Assembly: GCA_029688955.1 (NCBI GenBank)
Contig: JARUKZ010000028.1
Location: 1 to 56,336 of the forward strand
DNA length: 56,336 bases
Origin: Chitinispirillales bacterium ANBcel5
GTDB lineage: Bacteria; Fibrobacterota; Chitinivibrionia; Chitinivibrionales; Chitinispirillaceae
Direction: 5' to 3'
Positions 9,565-18,288 of the stretch are shown here, piece by piece. How positions within the stretch are numbered: the stretch's first letter is position 1; each line of letters starts with the position of its first letter. The notes below the pieces were generated by a model. The model searched no databases and was not told the DNA's origin. It saw nothing but the letters and a program-made list of their open reading frames with translations. The position numbers were made by a program, and so were the translations under genes.

Positions 9565-11321
9565 ACGAACAATTCCTATTACTAATATCCATTGGTCCGG
9601 TGCAGGATTTTATCTCGTCAGCCAGAAAACTAAGGGATCTATGGTTTGGTTCTAATCTGTTATCAGAGCTTTCAAAAAGGGTTGCAAAATCATTACATTC
9701 ACAGGGGTGTGAACTCATATTTCCTGCAATTGAAAATGTATCTGAATTAGAAGAAAATTCTGAACTTATCGTTGCTAATAAAATACTTACAAGCTATTCC
9801 GGTACTATACCACCAAAGGTAATTATTGCTAATGCAAAAAAAGAATGGAGAAAAATGCTTGAAAGCATAGCAGACGATACGAAAAATGAATTGCGGAACT
9901 ACCCTTTAAAGGTTAATGAAAAAGTTTTTGATGCACAGATCTCTGATATTGGCGAATTTTTTGGTGTTTGGGCACAGATTGGATCAGACAGTTATTATAA
10001 TGGAAGACAAAGTATAGAAAGATTATTATCTGGTAGAAAAAAAATTCGTGAATTCGAAGCTCCCAAATGGAATGGTAAAGGGATTCCTAAAAACAGCCTT
10101 GATGGCTACAGGGAAACTGTATTCACCAATAAAATTAATGAGCTAAAGGGACTGTTGAAGAAAAATGAAAAACTCGATGCAATAGGATTTATAAAAAGAT
10201 TCTATCCTATACGGAAAAAAGCAAAAAATGTTGAGCAGTTTGAAGACCTTGCAGACATTGCAATTGCACCATGGTTGAAAGCTATAAAGAAGGGTACTAA
10301 AAAACCTGTTCTTGATACATTTGAAAGCATCATTGCATCGGATACCAGTAATCACAGAAAAAATGATAAGTTGAGTGATAACCCTATCCTTTCCGAATTA
10401 TACTATGTTAAAAAGAGTGATCTTAATGATTATATATCTTCAGAAAGCGTTGAAAATGCGTGGAAAAAATTAAGAGAGTTGCGTGAAAGTGCAGGTGAAC
10501 CAACCAAGTATGCTTGTATTCTTCTTGGTGATGGGGATAATATGGGTAAAGTGATCGGCGAAATTAAAGATATGAAAGGTCACAAAACATTCTCAAGATC
10601 TCTTTCTGAATTTGCTGCTCATGCAAAAAAAATAGTGAGTAAAAATGAAGGCTCTCTTGTATATGCTGGTGGGGATGATGTTCTCGCTTATGCTCCGATG
10701 CATACAGCCCTACTATGTGCAAATGAACTACGTAAGGCCTTCTTTAAACAGATGAAGAAGGTAATTATTGACCTTGGGTTAAAATGTCAAATACCAACTT
10801 TTTCTATTGGAATTGCTATTGTGCATTATTCAGAACCATTGGGTAATGCATTAAATTTAGCTCGTGAAACAGAGAACATTGCAAAAACAATTGCTGGGAA
10901 AGATGCCCTTGCTATTATACTTAAAAAACGTTCTGGTTCACCTACCCAAATTTATGGTAAATGGGATAACTTCAAAGGGGAAAAAGGTATTGTAGAAGAC
11001 CTACACTACTTGGTACAGCGGTTAAGAGACAAAAACTGTGAAACATTGCAACTATCTTCACGCCTTGCATATCAGCTCCGAACTGCACGCATTAAAGGAG
11101 GAGACAGTATAAATTATCATCTTAGTGAAGATAATAAAGTCGTTCCAGAGAATGCTCAATCTGCACTAGTTCAAGCTATTTTTCAACATAAGGATGGAGG
11201 AGAAGAGTTAGTTAAAGAGGTATTATTTGGTCGAACTTCAATCAAATGCCTGGCAGATGAATTAATTATAGCTAAACACTTCGCTTCGCTGCCAATCAAT
11301 CTAAAGGAGAATACTGAATAA
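9561..11321 (+). CDS. cas10: Cas10/Cmr2 without HD domain
   Basis: Protein of 586 residues, the large subunit that makes cyclic oligoadenylate when target RNA is bound. It begins directly with the Cmr2 N-terminal cyclase-like domain (SIGPVQDFISSARKLRDLW), so the HD nuclease domain present at the N-terminus of most Cas10 proteins is absent. The palm domain is intact: LGDGDNMGK near residue 324 and the GGDD motif in LVYAGGDDVLAYAP near residue 368. By family knowledge this complex should lack Cas10 DNase activity and rely on RNA cleavage plus signalling. ATG overlaps the cmr1 stop; cmr3 starts right after its stop. Confidence 0.93.
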   Translation: MNEQFLLLISIGPVQDFISSARKLRDLWFGSNLLSELSKRVAKSLHSQGCELIFPAIENVSELEENSELIVANKILTSYSGTIPPKVIIANAKKEWRKMLESIADDTKNELRNYPLKVNEKVFDAQISDIGEFFGVWAQIGSDSYYNGRQSIERLLSGRKKIREFEAPKWNGKGIPKNSLDGYRETVFTNKINELKGLLKKNEKLDAIGFIKRFYPIRKKAKNVEQFEDLADIAIAPWLKAIKKGTKKPVLDTFESIIASDTSNHRKNDKLSDNPILSELYYVKKSDLNDYISSESVENAWKKLRELRESAGEPTKYACILLGDGDNMGKVIGEIKDMKGHKTFSRSLSEFAAHAKKIVSKNEGSLVYAGGDDVLAYAPMHTALLCANELRKAFFKQMKKVIIDLGLKCQIPTFSIGIAIVHYSEPLGNALNLARETENIAKTIAGKDALAIILKKRSGSPTQIYGKWDNFKGEKGIVEDLHYLVQRLRDKNCETLQLSSRLAYQLRTARIKGGDSINYHLSEDNKVVPENAQSALVQAIFQHKDGGEELVKEVLFGRTSIKCLADELIIAKHFASLPINLKENTE

Positions 11322-12485
11322 ATGAGATATACAATTCAAACAGAGGACCAGTTAATCCTTCGTGATGGTAAACCATTTGGGGATGAAGGATTATTTGGAG
11401 GCACCTCGTGCAGTTGGGTGATGCCTCAAACTCTTGCCGGAATGGTGCGTACAGCAATAGGCTTTGCACAGGATCCAAATTATTTCTTATCTGAAGATAA
11501 CAAAAAAAATATCCTTGAGGTTGGTATTGAAAAAATCCTTGACTCAGCTCTGATTGGGGAAAAACATATACCTCTTGCTCCAATTCCGTCTGATATGATT
11601 CTTACCCAAAATGAGCAAAATGATATGCTCACTGCTAATATCATGGATTTTGCCCCGGTTCCCAATGGCTGTGGAACTGATATTAAAAACCCTGATTGGT
11701 TACTACCTACAATTGACACTATTGGCAAGCCATCAAAAAATCTACCATTTCGACTTAAATGGGACTTTTTCAAACAATACCTCAATGGAGAGGTAAAGAG
11801 CTCAAGTGAACACATGTTCACATCTATTGGCATCGGCTCACCAATTACAGAAACGCGGGTGCATAATTCAATTGATGAACATACACTTCTAACCGAAGAT
11901 GGAAGACTTTTTTCCAATAAGGGACTGTATTTGTATGCTCAGGATGGTGTAAATGTAAAAGTACCGCTTTCTATTAGTTATGAAATAACAGGTCTTAAAA
12001 GGTCTGTAAATCATGAAGGTAATTTTCATCTTGGTGGCGAGAGGAAGACTGTATGGGTCACTAAATCAGATGATTCATTTCCAGTATATGAGAGTAGTTT
12101 TTATAAGCAAAAATTTCTGAAACTTGTACTCATGTCTTATGGAAGCTTTGGAGGCTGGTGTCCGCAATGGCTTATGCCAGACCTTAGCGCTGGCTCAATC
12201 AATTATGTCGTAATTCCTGGTACCAACATTAAAGTGAGGCTCCGTAGTGCCTGTGTTTCTGGTTGGGAGGGTATCAGTGGTTGGGATTACGCAATAAAAA
12301 AACCAAAACCGATGAAAAAGTTAGTTAAACCAGGCTCGGTGTACCTCATTGAAGTTTTTGATGAAAAGGACTCGCAAGCTGTTGCTGATTACTTTTGGGG
12401 ATCTGCACTGGGTGAGTCGTCTGAGACCAGGGAAGGTTTCGGTCTTGTAGTTGTTGCATCTGCAAAAAATCAAATTTCAGAATAA
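11322..12485 (+). CDS. cmr3: Cmr3, type III-B RAMP subunit
   Basis: Protein of 387 residues (Cas5 group). In Cmr complexes it binds the 5' tag of the crRNA and contacts Cas10. The N-terminal LILRDGKPFGD and the WVMPQTLAGMVRTAIG segment are typical, and the C-terminal Gly-rich loop reads SSETREGFGLVVV. It begins immediately after the cas10 stop, with GGAG 17 bases upstream inside the cas10 end, and is followed 11 bases later by cmr4. Confidence 0.9.
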   Translation: MRYTIQTEDQLILRDGKPFGDEGLFGGTSCSWVMPQTLAGMVRTAIGFAQDPNYFLSEDNKKNILEVGIEKILDSALIGEKHIPLAPIPSDMILTQNEQNDMLTANIMDFAPVPNGCGTDIKNPDWLLPTIDTIGKPSKNLPFRLKWDFFKQYLNGEVKSSSEHMFTSIGIGSPITETRVHNSIDEHTLLTEDGRLFSNKGLYLYAQDGVNVKVPLSISYEITGLKRSVNHEGNFHLGGERKTVWVTKSDDSFPVYESSFYKQKFLKLVLMSYGSFGGWCPQWLMPDLSAGSINYVVIPGTNIKVRLRSACVSGWEGISGWDYAIKKPKPMKKLVKPGSVYLIEVFDEKDSQAVADYFWGSALGESSETREGFGLVVVASAKNQISE

Positions 12486-12496
12486 GGAGAAATAAA

Positions 12497-13426
12497 ATGA
12501 ATAATTTACTTTTCGCATTACGCGCACTTTCCCCTCTTCACTGTGGTATCGGGCAAGGTCTTAATGATATCGATCTTCCAACTGCAAGACACGCTGTATC
12601 TGGGCATCCAATTATTCCAGGATCATCCCTAAAAGGTGTTTTGAAAGATGAATTTAGTCGTGGGCGTCCCAAAAAAGATGATGAAGAGGAGAAAAAAGTG
12701 CATGCTCTATTTGGTTTGGATGGTGATAGTAAGTTCGCTTCAGCCGTTTCTATTGGCGACGCACTTCTGCTTGCATTACCAGTTCGATCATTCTTTGGAA
12801 CATTTGGTTATCTTGCTTCTCCATATACCCTTCATATGCTTAAAAATCAATTAAAGCGTGTCATTAAAGAAGATATACTACCTGAAGTACCAGATATACG
12901 GGATCCCAAGAATGAAATTTTCAAAGCTATTCTTACAAAGGAATCTGCACTGAAAACAGCCAATAGCACCCAGATTCTGCTTGAGGAACTCGATCTGAGC
13001 ATAGATACTGAACAATCAGAAGTTGCAGATAAATGGGCTGAACTGATTGCACCTTTTTTCTTTGATGACGAGGGGCAGAGGATTTTTAAAAAGCGTTTCA
13101 CTATAGTAGATGATAATGCTCTCAACTTTCTTGCGGATACTGCGTTACCTGTCGATGCTCGCATTGCGATAAATTATGAAACAGGAACCGTTGAAGGAGG
13201 GGCTCTATGGTACGAAGAAACCGTGTCACCTGAGACTCTTTTTACCGGTATTGTAACAATTGATCGCTCCTACAATCCAGAACAATCTGCCACTGCAGAT
13301 GAACTAAAAGAAGTAATGACTGGTAAAGGACGAATTCATTGCCAAATCGGTGGGAAAGCAACGACGGGTAAGGGTTTTGTTGCTATTGGTTTCAAAGATT
13401 CAAAATCACTGGAAGGTGGTAACTGA
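12497..13426 (+). CDS. cmr4: Cmr4, backbone subunit with target-RNA nuclease site
   Basis: Protein of 309 residues (Cas7 group). Several copies form the backbone of the Cmr complex and cut target RNA at 6-nt steps. The N-terminus has LSPLHCGIGQGLNDIDLPTA, which contains the loop aspartate used for cleavage in this family (D24 or D26 here), then PIIPGSSLKGVLKDEF near residue 40. The C-terminal Gly loop reads IGGKATTGKGFVAI. AAGGAG precedes the ATG, and the stop overlaps the cmr5 ATG by one base. Confidence 0.93.
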   Translation: MNNLLFALRALSPLHCGIGQGLNDIDLPTARHAVSGHPIIPGSSLKGVLKDEFSRGRPKKDDEEEKKVHALFGLDGDSKFASAVSIGDALLLALPVRSFFGTFGYLASPYTLHMLKNQLKRVIKEDILPEVPDIRDPKNEIFKAILTKESALKTANSTQILLEELDLSIDTEQSEVADKWAELIAPFFFDDEGQRIFKKRFTIVDDNALNFLADTALPVDARIAINYETGTVEGGALWYEETVSPETLFTGIVTIDRSYNPEQSATADELKEVMTGKGRIHCQIGGKATTGKGFVAIGFKDSKSLEGGN

Positions 13427-13854
13427 TGGTTGGAGCTACAAGAAGTCAAAAATGTGCTGAAATTGTGTTTAAGAGAGTCGAGTTGTTTGTTAATGATACT
13501 AATTTTGACAAATTAGTTAAGAGAAGATATAAAGCGCTTTGTAAAAGAGGTGGAGGTCTACTACGCACGGTAGGTCTTATTCAGTTTTTGACGTTTTGTG
13601 AGTCAAAAGGGAAAAGAGACAAAGACAAACATTATAAAGTATTATTGGAACACATATGTGAGGAATTGTGTGATTCCATGAATTTTCAAAATGCAGATTC
13701 TGCTGCATTACTCATGTCTGTAAGGAGACAAAATCTTCCAAACTATATGCAGACAACCAAAGAAGTTCTTCGGCTGCTACAATGGCATAAAAGGATAGCA
13801 GAGATTCTTATTGAAGGAGAGGATGAAGATGGCAACACAATCGATAAGGGATGA
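13426..13854 (+). CDS. cmr5: Cmr5, small helical subunit
   Basis: Protein of 142 residues, all-helical by appearance (type III Cas11). It has the family pattern RRYKALCKRGGGLLRTVGLIQFLTF, in which the GL..FL.F segment is conserved, followed by a second helical half. In Cmr complexes it lines the backbone along the target RNA. It overlaps cmr4 by one base and cmr6 by about 26 bases, consistent with tight coupling. Confidence 0.85.
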   Translation: MVGATRSQKCAEIVFKRVELFVNDTNFDKLVKRRYKALCKRGGGLLRTVGLIQFLTFCESKGKRDKDKHYKVLLEHICEELCDSMNFQNADSAALLMSVRRQNLPNYMQTTKEVLRLLQWHKRIAEILIEGEDEDGNTIDKG

Positions 13855-15199
13855 TCACAAAGTAGAATTCAATCTTTCAAATACCGATACAAGATGTCAG
13901 AACTTCGGACTCTGGTTTGATAAACTTTTACCTGAAACATATGAATCAGATGAACATGTTCAAAAATCAAATGCAATAAAATTTTTCACAAAAAGTAAGG
14001 GTTCAGAAGTACACAAAACCTACAAATATGCCTTTGATGGATGGATTGAAAGTATCAAAAACAGAAATGATATTATCTATTTTGACATAATCTCTACCAC
14101 CAGAGTGATTTTAGGGTCAGGTAATAGTTCTGGTTTGGAAATTGGGTTACAGCTCAATAAACCTTGGGGTGTACCCTATATCAGTGGTAACACATTTAAA
14201 GGCTTACTATCTTCCTATCTTAATAAATATGGTGGGGACGATTGGAAACGGTTCAAAGATACTAAAAGCAGTTTTCAGGTTGAAATATTTGGAGGTGTTA
14301 AGAATGGAGAAACCCAAAGTTATTCAGGTTCTGTTATCTTTAATGACGCATGGATCTATCCTGAGCATAACTCTTGGTATGAAAGTGATATCATTAATGT
14401 GCATTATAGTAAGTATTACTCCAAAGAAAAAATGCCTAATGGAATGGAAAACCCTAAACCTATAAAAACTCTTGTTTTAAAACCTGAGCTGCGTTTCTTT
14501 GTTTCACTGCAAGGTGATCTGGAAACTATTATGTTTTTGAAAAAAATAATCGCAAAAGCTTTAAAGGAAGAAGGTATTGGTAGTAAAACTTCTGTAGGGT
14601 ATGGTCGGTTTGAAATACTATTATCCGAAGAAGAGAGGGATAGTACAGTAATTGGTAAGATAAAATCGGCCACAACTGCTGAAGAACTGGCCGAAATTTA
14701 TAAGTCACATAAAAAGAACACACGTCTAAAAGATGAATTTAGAATTAGATTGAAACATTTTGGCTATTCAGATTCACTTAAAGAAATGTGGAAGAATTTA
14801 AAACCGCTGGAGCTGTTACTTAAGGAGCTTGAAGATGGTAAATTTGGCAATCTGCAAGCATTTAATAAAGCTTTTAAGGAAACGGAAGAAAAAAAGTTGC
14901 TTGCTGGGGTAGACGCAAACCAGACTAAAGAGGGGCAGGCTCTCTTTGATGCCATGCTTAAAAGGTGGAAAAATTCAATAGAGAAACAACCTGAAATGAA
15001 ATCTGTGAAAATATTGAGCTATGGTTGGGAATCTGTAAAACTAAGTGATGATCTTCTTTTAGATATTGTGACCGGCAAAACGGTGAGGGTATGGCCCCCA
15101 CTAAGAGAACTTAGACATTTTCTTGAAAAGTGTGTTCCTGCTGGTTGTACGGCAGAAGGTATTGCTATGGTGTTAGAGGAGTTGCAGGAAAAACAATAA
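13829..15199 (+). CDS. cmr6: Cmr6 with long C-terminal extension
   Basis: Protein of 456 residues if it starts at the ATG at 13829, which has AAGGAG 9 bases upstream; a TTG at 13811 and an ATG at 13823 are alternatives. The Cas7-type RAMP domain has NKPWGVPYISGNTFKGLLSS near residue 110 and the Gly-rich GIGSKTSVGYGRFEI near residue 250. Cmr6 usually ends soon after that loop. Here about 180 more residues follow, mostly charged and helical, ending in a more hydrophobic segment with WPPLRELRHFLEKCVPAG. I do not recognise the extension. It is the last gene of the operon. Confidence 0.87.
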   Translation: MATQSIRDDHKVEFNLSNTDTRCQNFGLWFDKLLPETYESDEHVQKSNAIKFFTKSKGSEVHKTYKYAFDGWIESIKNRNDIIYFDIISTTRVILGSGNSSGLEIGLQLNKPWGVPYISGNTFKGLLSSYLNKYGGDDWKRFKDTKSSFQVEIFGGVKNGETQSYSGSVIFNDAWIYPEHNSWYESDIINVHYSKYYSKEKMPNGMENPKPIKTLVLKPELRFFVSLQGDLETIMFLKKIIAKALKEEGIGSKTSVGYGRFEILLSEEERDSTVIGKIKSATTAEELAEIYKSHKKNTRLKDEFRIRLKHFGYSDSLKEMWKNLKPLELLLKELEDGKFGNLQAFNKAFKETEEKKLLAGVDANQTKEGQALFDAMLKRWKNSIEKQPEMKSVKILSYGWESVKLSDDLLLDIVTGKTVRVWPPLRELRHFLEKCVPAGCTAEGIAMVLEELQEKQ

Positions 15200-15380
15200 A
15201 AGCGCACGGTTCTTGTACGGTAGTTTTAAAATTCCGTTAACAGTGGGTGATTGTATCGTCATTTATTGGTTTTGATATTTGTTTTGGTTTACGTTCTTTG
15301 AAAGATAAAGTAACAAGTACATTTATAAACCGTTCCGCGAAACTCAGTAAACTCGCGCTCGGCTCCAAACGACGTATCTA

Positions 15381-15467
15381 AACTCCATGACTAAGAATGG
15401 ATTAAGTCTTTAAACTCATTGTTGTCAACAACCGTCTGAAGGATTTTATGCCTAAGAATGGGTTAAG
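15381..15467 (+). repeat. two degenerate CRISPR repeats upstream of leader 1
   Basis: Positions 15381-15409 match the inner part of the CRISPR repeat (AACTCCATGACTAAG...GGATTAAGTC), and 15434-15467 match it with several changes (GTCTGAAGGATTTTATGCC...GGGTTAAG). About 24 bp separate them. They look like the worn end of an older array. Leader 1 begins directly at the end of the second. The rest of 15200-15380 shows no gene. Confidence 0.7.
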
Positions 15468-16043
15468 ATCGGGAATTATAATGGGGCTAAAGCCTCCTAC
15501 GCAGTAGCTACTGCTACGGGGTGCCGGGCGTCAATGGTGATAGAGTGTAAAGACCCGTTTGGGGGGACTCTTAAGCTATAATCTCGGGGAGGAAAGGGAG
15601 AACGGATTTTGGTCTTGCTCTTTTTCATAAGCGCTGAAAGCGCGGGATATTCGTTGCTATCATAGGAAAGAAGAAGTAAGATTTGTGATGTGAATAGGAT
15701 GGGACTTTGGGCAAAAAAACTGCCCGTTTGTTACCAAATATTATATTCTGTTATCCGTAATAGAGGCATGATTACACCCCTGTTTTACGGCTTAAAAAGT
15801 ACAAAAAAACATGCCGCAGTGGCCAAATGGCGAAAATGGTACTGTTTGGGGCAATCAACTCCTGCGGCATATAAAATTTGTCAAAAAAGTGGTGACTATG
15901 CCGCAAAGGCTCAAGACGTTGATATTTATAGAGGTTACAGAAAACCGGCATTGTTGCCGGTTTGCTCTTTGGAAAGAAGGTTGGGGATATGCCGCAAACG
16001 GCCCTCTAACTCATTGATTTATAAGGCCAAAAATTGGACTACG
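15468..16043 (+). promoter_or_regulatory. CRISPR leader 1
   Basis: A 576-bp segment that ends exactly at the first repeat of array 1 and recurs before arrays 2 and 4, and in truncated form before array 3. The distal part belongs to the dispersed element also found at 34.05-35.67 kb; the proximal 230 bp occurs only at arrays. The proximal part has a 9-bp perfect inverted repeat (ATGCCGCAG at 15811-15819 and CTGCGGCAT at 15862-15870), two more TGCCGCA words at 15899 and 15990, and a hairpin ACCGGCA/TGCCGGT near 15945-15965. A frame of 119 codons crosses it (15690-16049) and stops inside the first repeat; I treat it as non-coding. Confidence 0.8.
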
Positions 16044-17521
16044 GTCTGAAGGATTCCATGACTAAGAATGGATTAAGACTTCTACTATTGATTCCCTGAT
16101 TCTGGAAATCACTTCTTTTTCGTCTGAAGGATTCCATGACTAAGAATGGATTAAGACTCTGATTAGCCTGCTTGGTAGTACCCAACCTCCCTTCAGTCTG
16201 AAGGATTCCATGACTAAGAATGGATTAAGACGCGGCCTCTAGCCAATCTCTACAGGTGGCGTACTTCTTGTCTGAAGGATTCCATGACTAAGAATGGATT
16301 AAGACCGCTCTCTGCCTTTTATGTCTTTACAAGTAAACTGATCATCGTCTGAAGGATTCCATGACTAAGAATGGATTAAGACTTGACAACCATGCAATGA
16401 AGTCGTCGATGTCAAAATTTTTGTCTGAAGGATTCCATGACTAAGAATGGATTAAGACACATCAACGTCGCAGTGTAAACAGTTGTCGTGGTCTTCGCCG
16501 TCTGAAGGATTCCATGACTAAGAATGGATTAAGACGCCGAGTACAGGCAGTTCAGCAGCCGGGACGTCTGTTATAGAATCTGAAGGATTCCATGACTAAG
16601 AATGGATTAAGACGCCGAGTACAGGCAGTTCAGCAGCCGGGACGTCTGTTATAGAGTCTGAAGGATTCCATGACTAAGAATGGATTAAGACAAGGACAAT
16701 GCTATAACTATACACTTTATTGTATAGTTAAGTCTGAAGGATTCCATGACTAAGAATGGATTAAGACAACAATTTCGCATAGTTTTTTATATCATCTTCT
16801 CTACTCATGTCTGAAGGATTCCATGACTAAGAATGGATTAAGACTGCCGATAAGCTCAAAGTGTTACTGACGTGACCGCTAAAACCCGGTCTGAAGGATT
16901 CCATGACTAAGAATGGATTAAGACACTCCTTGGTACTTAAAATGTCTTTCACAGCAGTTTTTCTGGTCTGAAGGATTCCATGACTAAGAATGGATTAAGA
17001 CTAAACTCATAAAAAAGTTTAGACTTTTCAAAGACATAGTCTGAAGGATTCCATGACTAAGAATGGATTAAGACCAAGTCAACTTACTGTTGTTAGAGGT
17101 TGGAGTGAAGATGGTCTGAAGGATTCCATGACTAAGAATGGATTAAGACAATAGAATTCCATTCCTTCTTACACATTAATGATTCGACAGTCTGAAGGAT
17201 TCCATGACTAAGAATGGATTAAGACCAGGATAGGAACATGGACGGACAGGGTGTGTGATGGTTGATAGTCTGAAGGATTCCATGACTAAGAATGGATTAA
17301 GACTTCTATCTCTAATAATTACTTTAATATCAGAAAAAGGGTCTGAAGGATTCCATGACTAAGAATGGATTAAGACTGAAGATTGTAAGAGTAGGTTTTT
17401 AATATCATCTTTGCTAGTCTGAAGGATTCCATGACTAAGAATGGATTAAGACTGCTCCATGGGGGATCTCTTTCACAAGACTGTAGAGTTTAAGTCTGAA
17501 GGATTCCATGACTAAGAATGG
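16044..17521 (+). CRISPR. CRISPR array 1 (20 repeats, 19 spacers)
   Basis: The 36-bp repeat starts GTCTGAAGGATTCC and ends GGATTAAGAC, so its ends are GTCT/AGAC complementary. The first copy is 16044-16079. Spacers are 37-44 bp. The last copy (17494-17521) keeps 28 bases and then diverges, marking the right side as leader-distal and + strand as the transcribed strand. The repeat at 16578 has A for its first G. Spacers 7 (16536-16577) and 8 (16614-16655) are identical. Spacer 9 (16692-16731) contains a 10-bp perfect inverted repeat. Three leader-distal spacers recur in array 2. Confidence 0.98.
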
Positions 17522-17642
17522 GATAACGTAATTACCAGTGACAAATGATTAATTACTAATTAAAGAAAAGGGAGCTGACTTTCTTTTCTCTTTTCCTGCT
17601 CAAAGCTCACCGCTCACGGCTCATAGCTACTAAAGTCTGAAG
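17522..17642 (+). repeat. array trailer 1, ending in an 8-bp repeat stub
   Basis: A 113-bp segment after the degenerate last repeat, starting with ATAACGTAATTACC (containing the palindrome GTAATTAC) and including an AAAAGGGA / TCTCTTTTCC stem and the tract GCTCACCGCTCACGGCTC. It is followed by GTCTGAAG (17635-17642), the first 8 bases of a CRISPR repeat, which joins leader 2. Near-identical copies follow arrays 2, 3 and 5 and stand next to cas2. Confidence 0.8.
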
Positions 17643-18288
17643 ATCGGGAATTATTACGGGGCTAAAGGCGATAGTTTGAGTCACCCCCGGGCGTCAATGG
17701 TGATAGAGTGTAAAGACCCGTTTGGGGGGACTCTTATGCTATTATCTCGGGAGGAAAGGGAGAACGGAATTTGGTCTTGCTCTTTTTCATAAGCGCTGAA
17801 AGCGCGGGATATAATAGCCCGGGGTAAGCCAGTCTTCTGGCGCAGCCCCGGGTGCTTGCGCAAAAAAGACCCCAAGCGCTGAAAGCGCGGGATATTCGTT
17901 GCTATTATAGGAAAGAAGAAGTAAGATTTGTGATGTGAATAGGATGGGACTTTGGGCAAAAAAACTGCCCGTTTGTTACCAAATATTATATTCTGTTATC
18001 CGTAATAGAGGCATGGTTACCCCCCTGTTTTACGGCTTAAAAAGCACAAAAAAACATGCCGCAGTGGCCAAATGGCGAAAATGGTACTGTTTGGGGCAAC
18101 CAACTCCTGCGGCATATAAAATTTGTCAAAAAAGTGGTGACTATGCCGCAAAGGCTCAAGACGTTGATATTTATAGAGGTTACAGAAAACCGGCATTGTT
18201 GCCGGATTGTTCTTTGGAAAGAAGGTTGGGGATATGCCGCAAACGGCCCTCTAACTCATTGATTTATAAGGCCAAAAATTGGACTACG
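17643..18288 (+). promoter_or_regulatory. CRISPR leader 2
   Basis: A 646-bp copy of the leader ending at the first repeat of array 2. Compared with leaders 1 and 4 it carries an extra piece near 17812-17895 with AGCCCGGGGTAAGCCAG and a second AAGCGCTGAAAGCGC palindrome; the same piece occurs in dispersed copies A and B at 34.1 and 34.6 kb. The proximal 230 bp differ from leader 1 by only a few bases, and the 119-codon frame (17935-18294) is open here too. Confidence 0.8.

Noticed and set aside
9561..9700. Possible hidden HD domain before cas10
   Set aside because: The preceding gene is a complete Cmr1 that overlaps the cas10 ATG, so there is no room for an HD domain.
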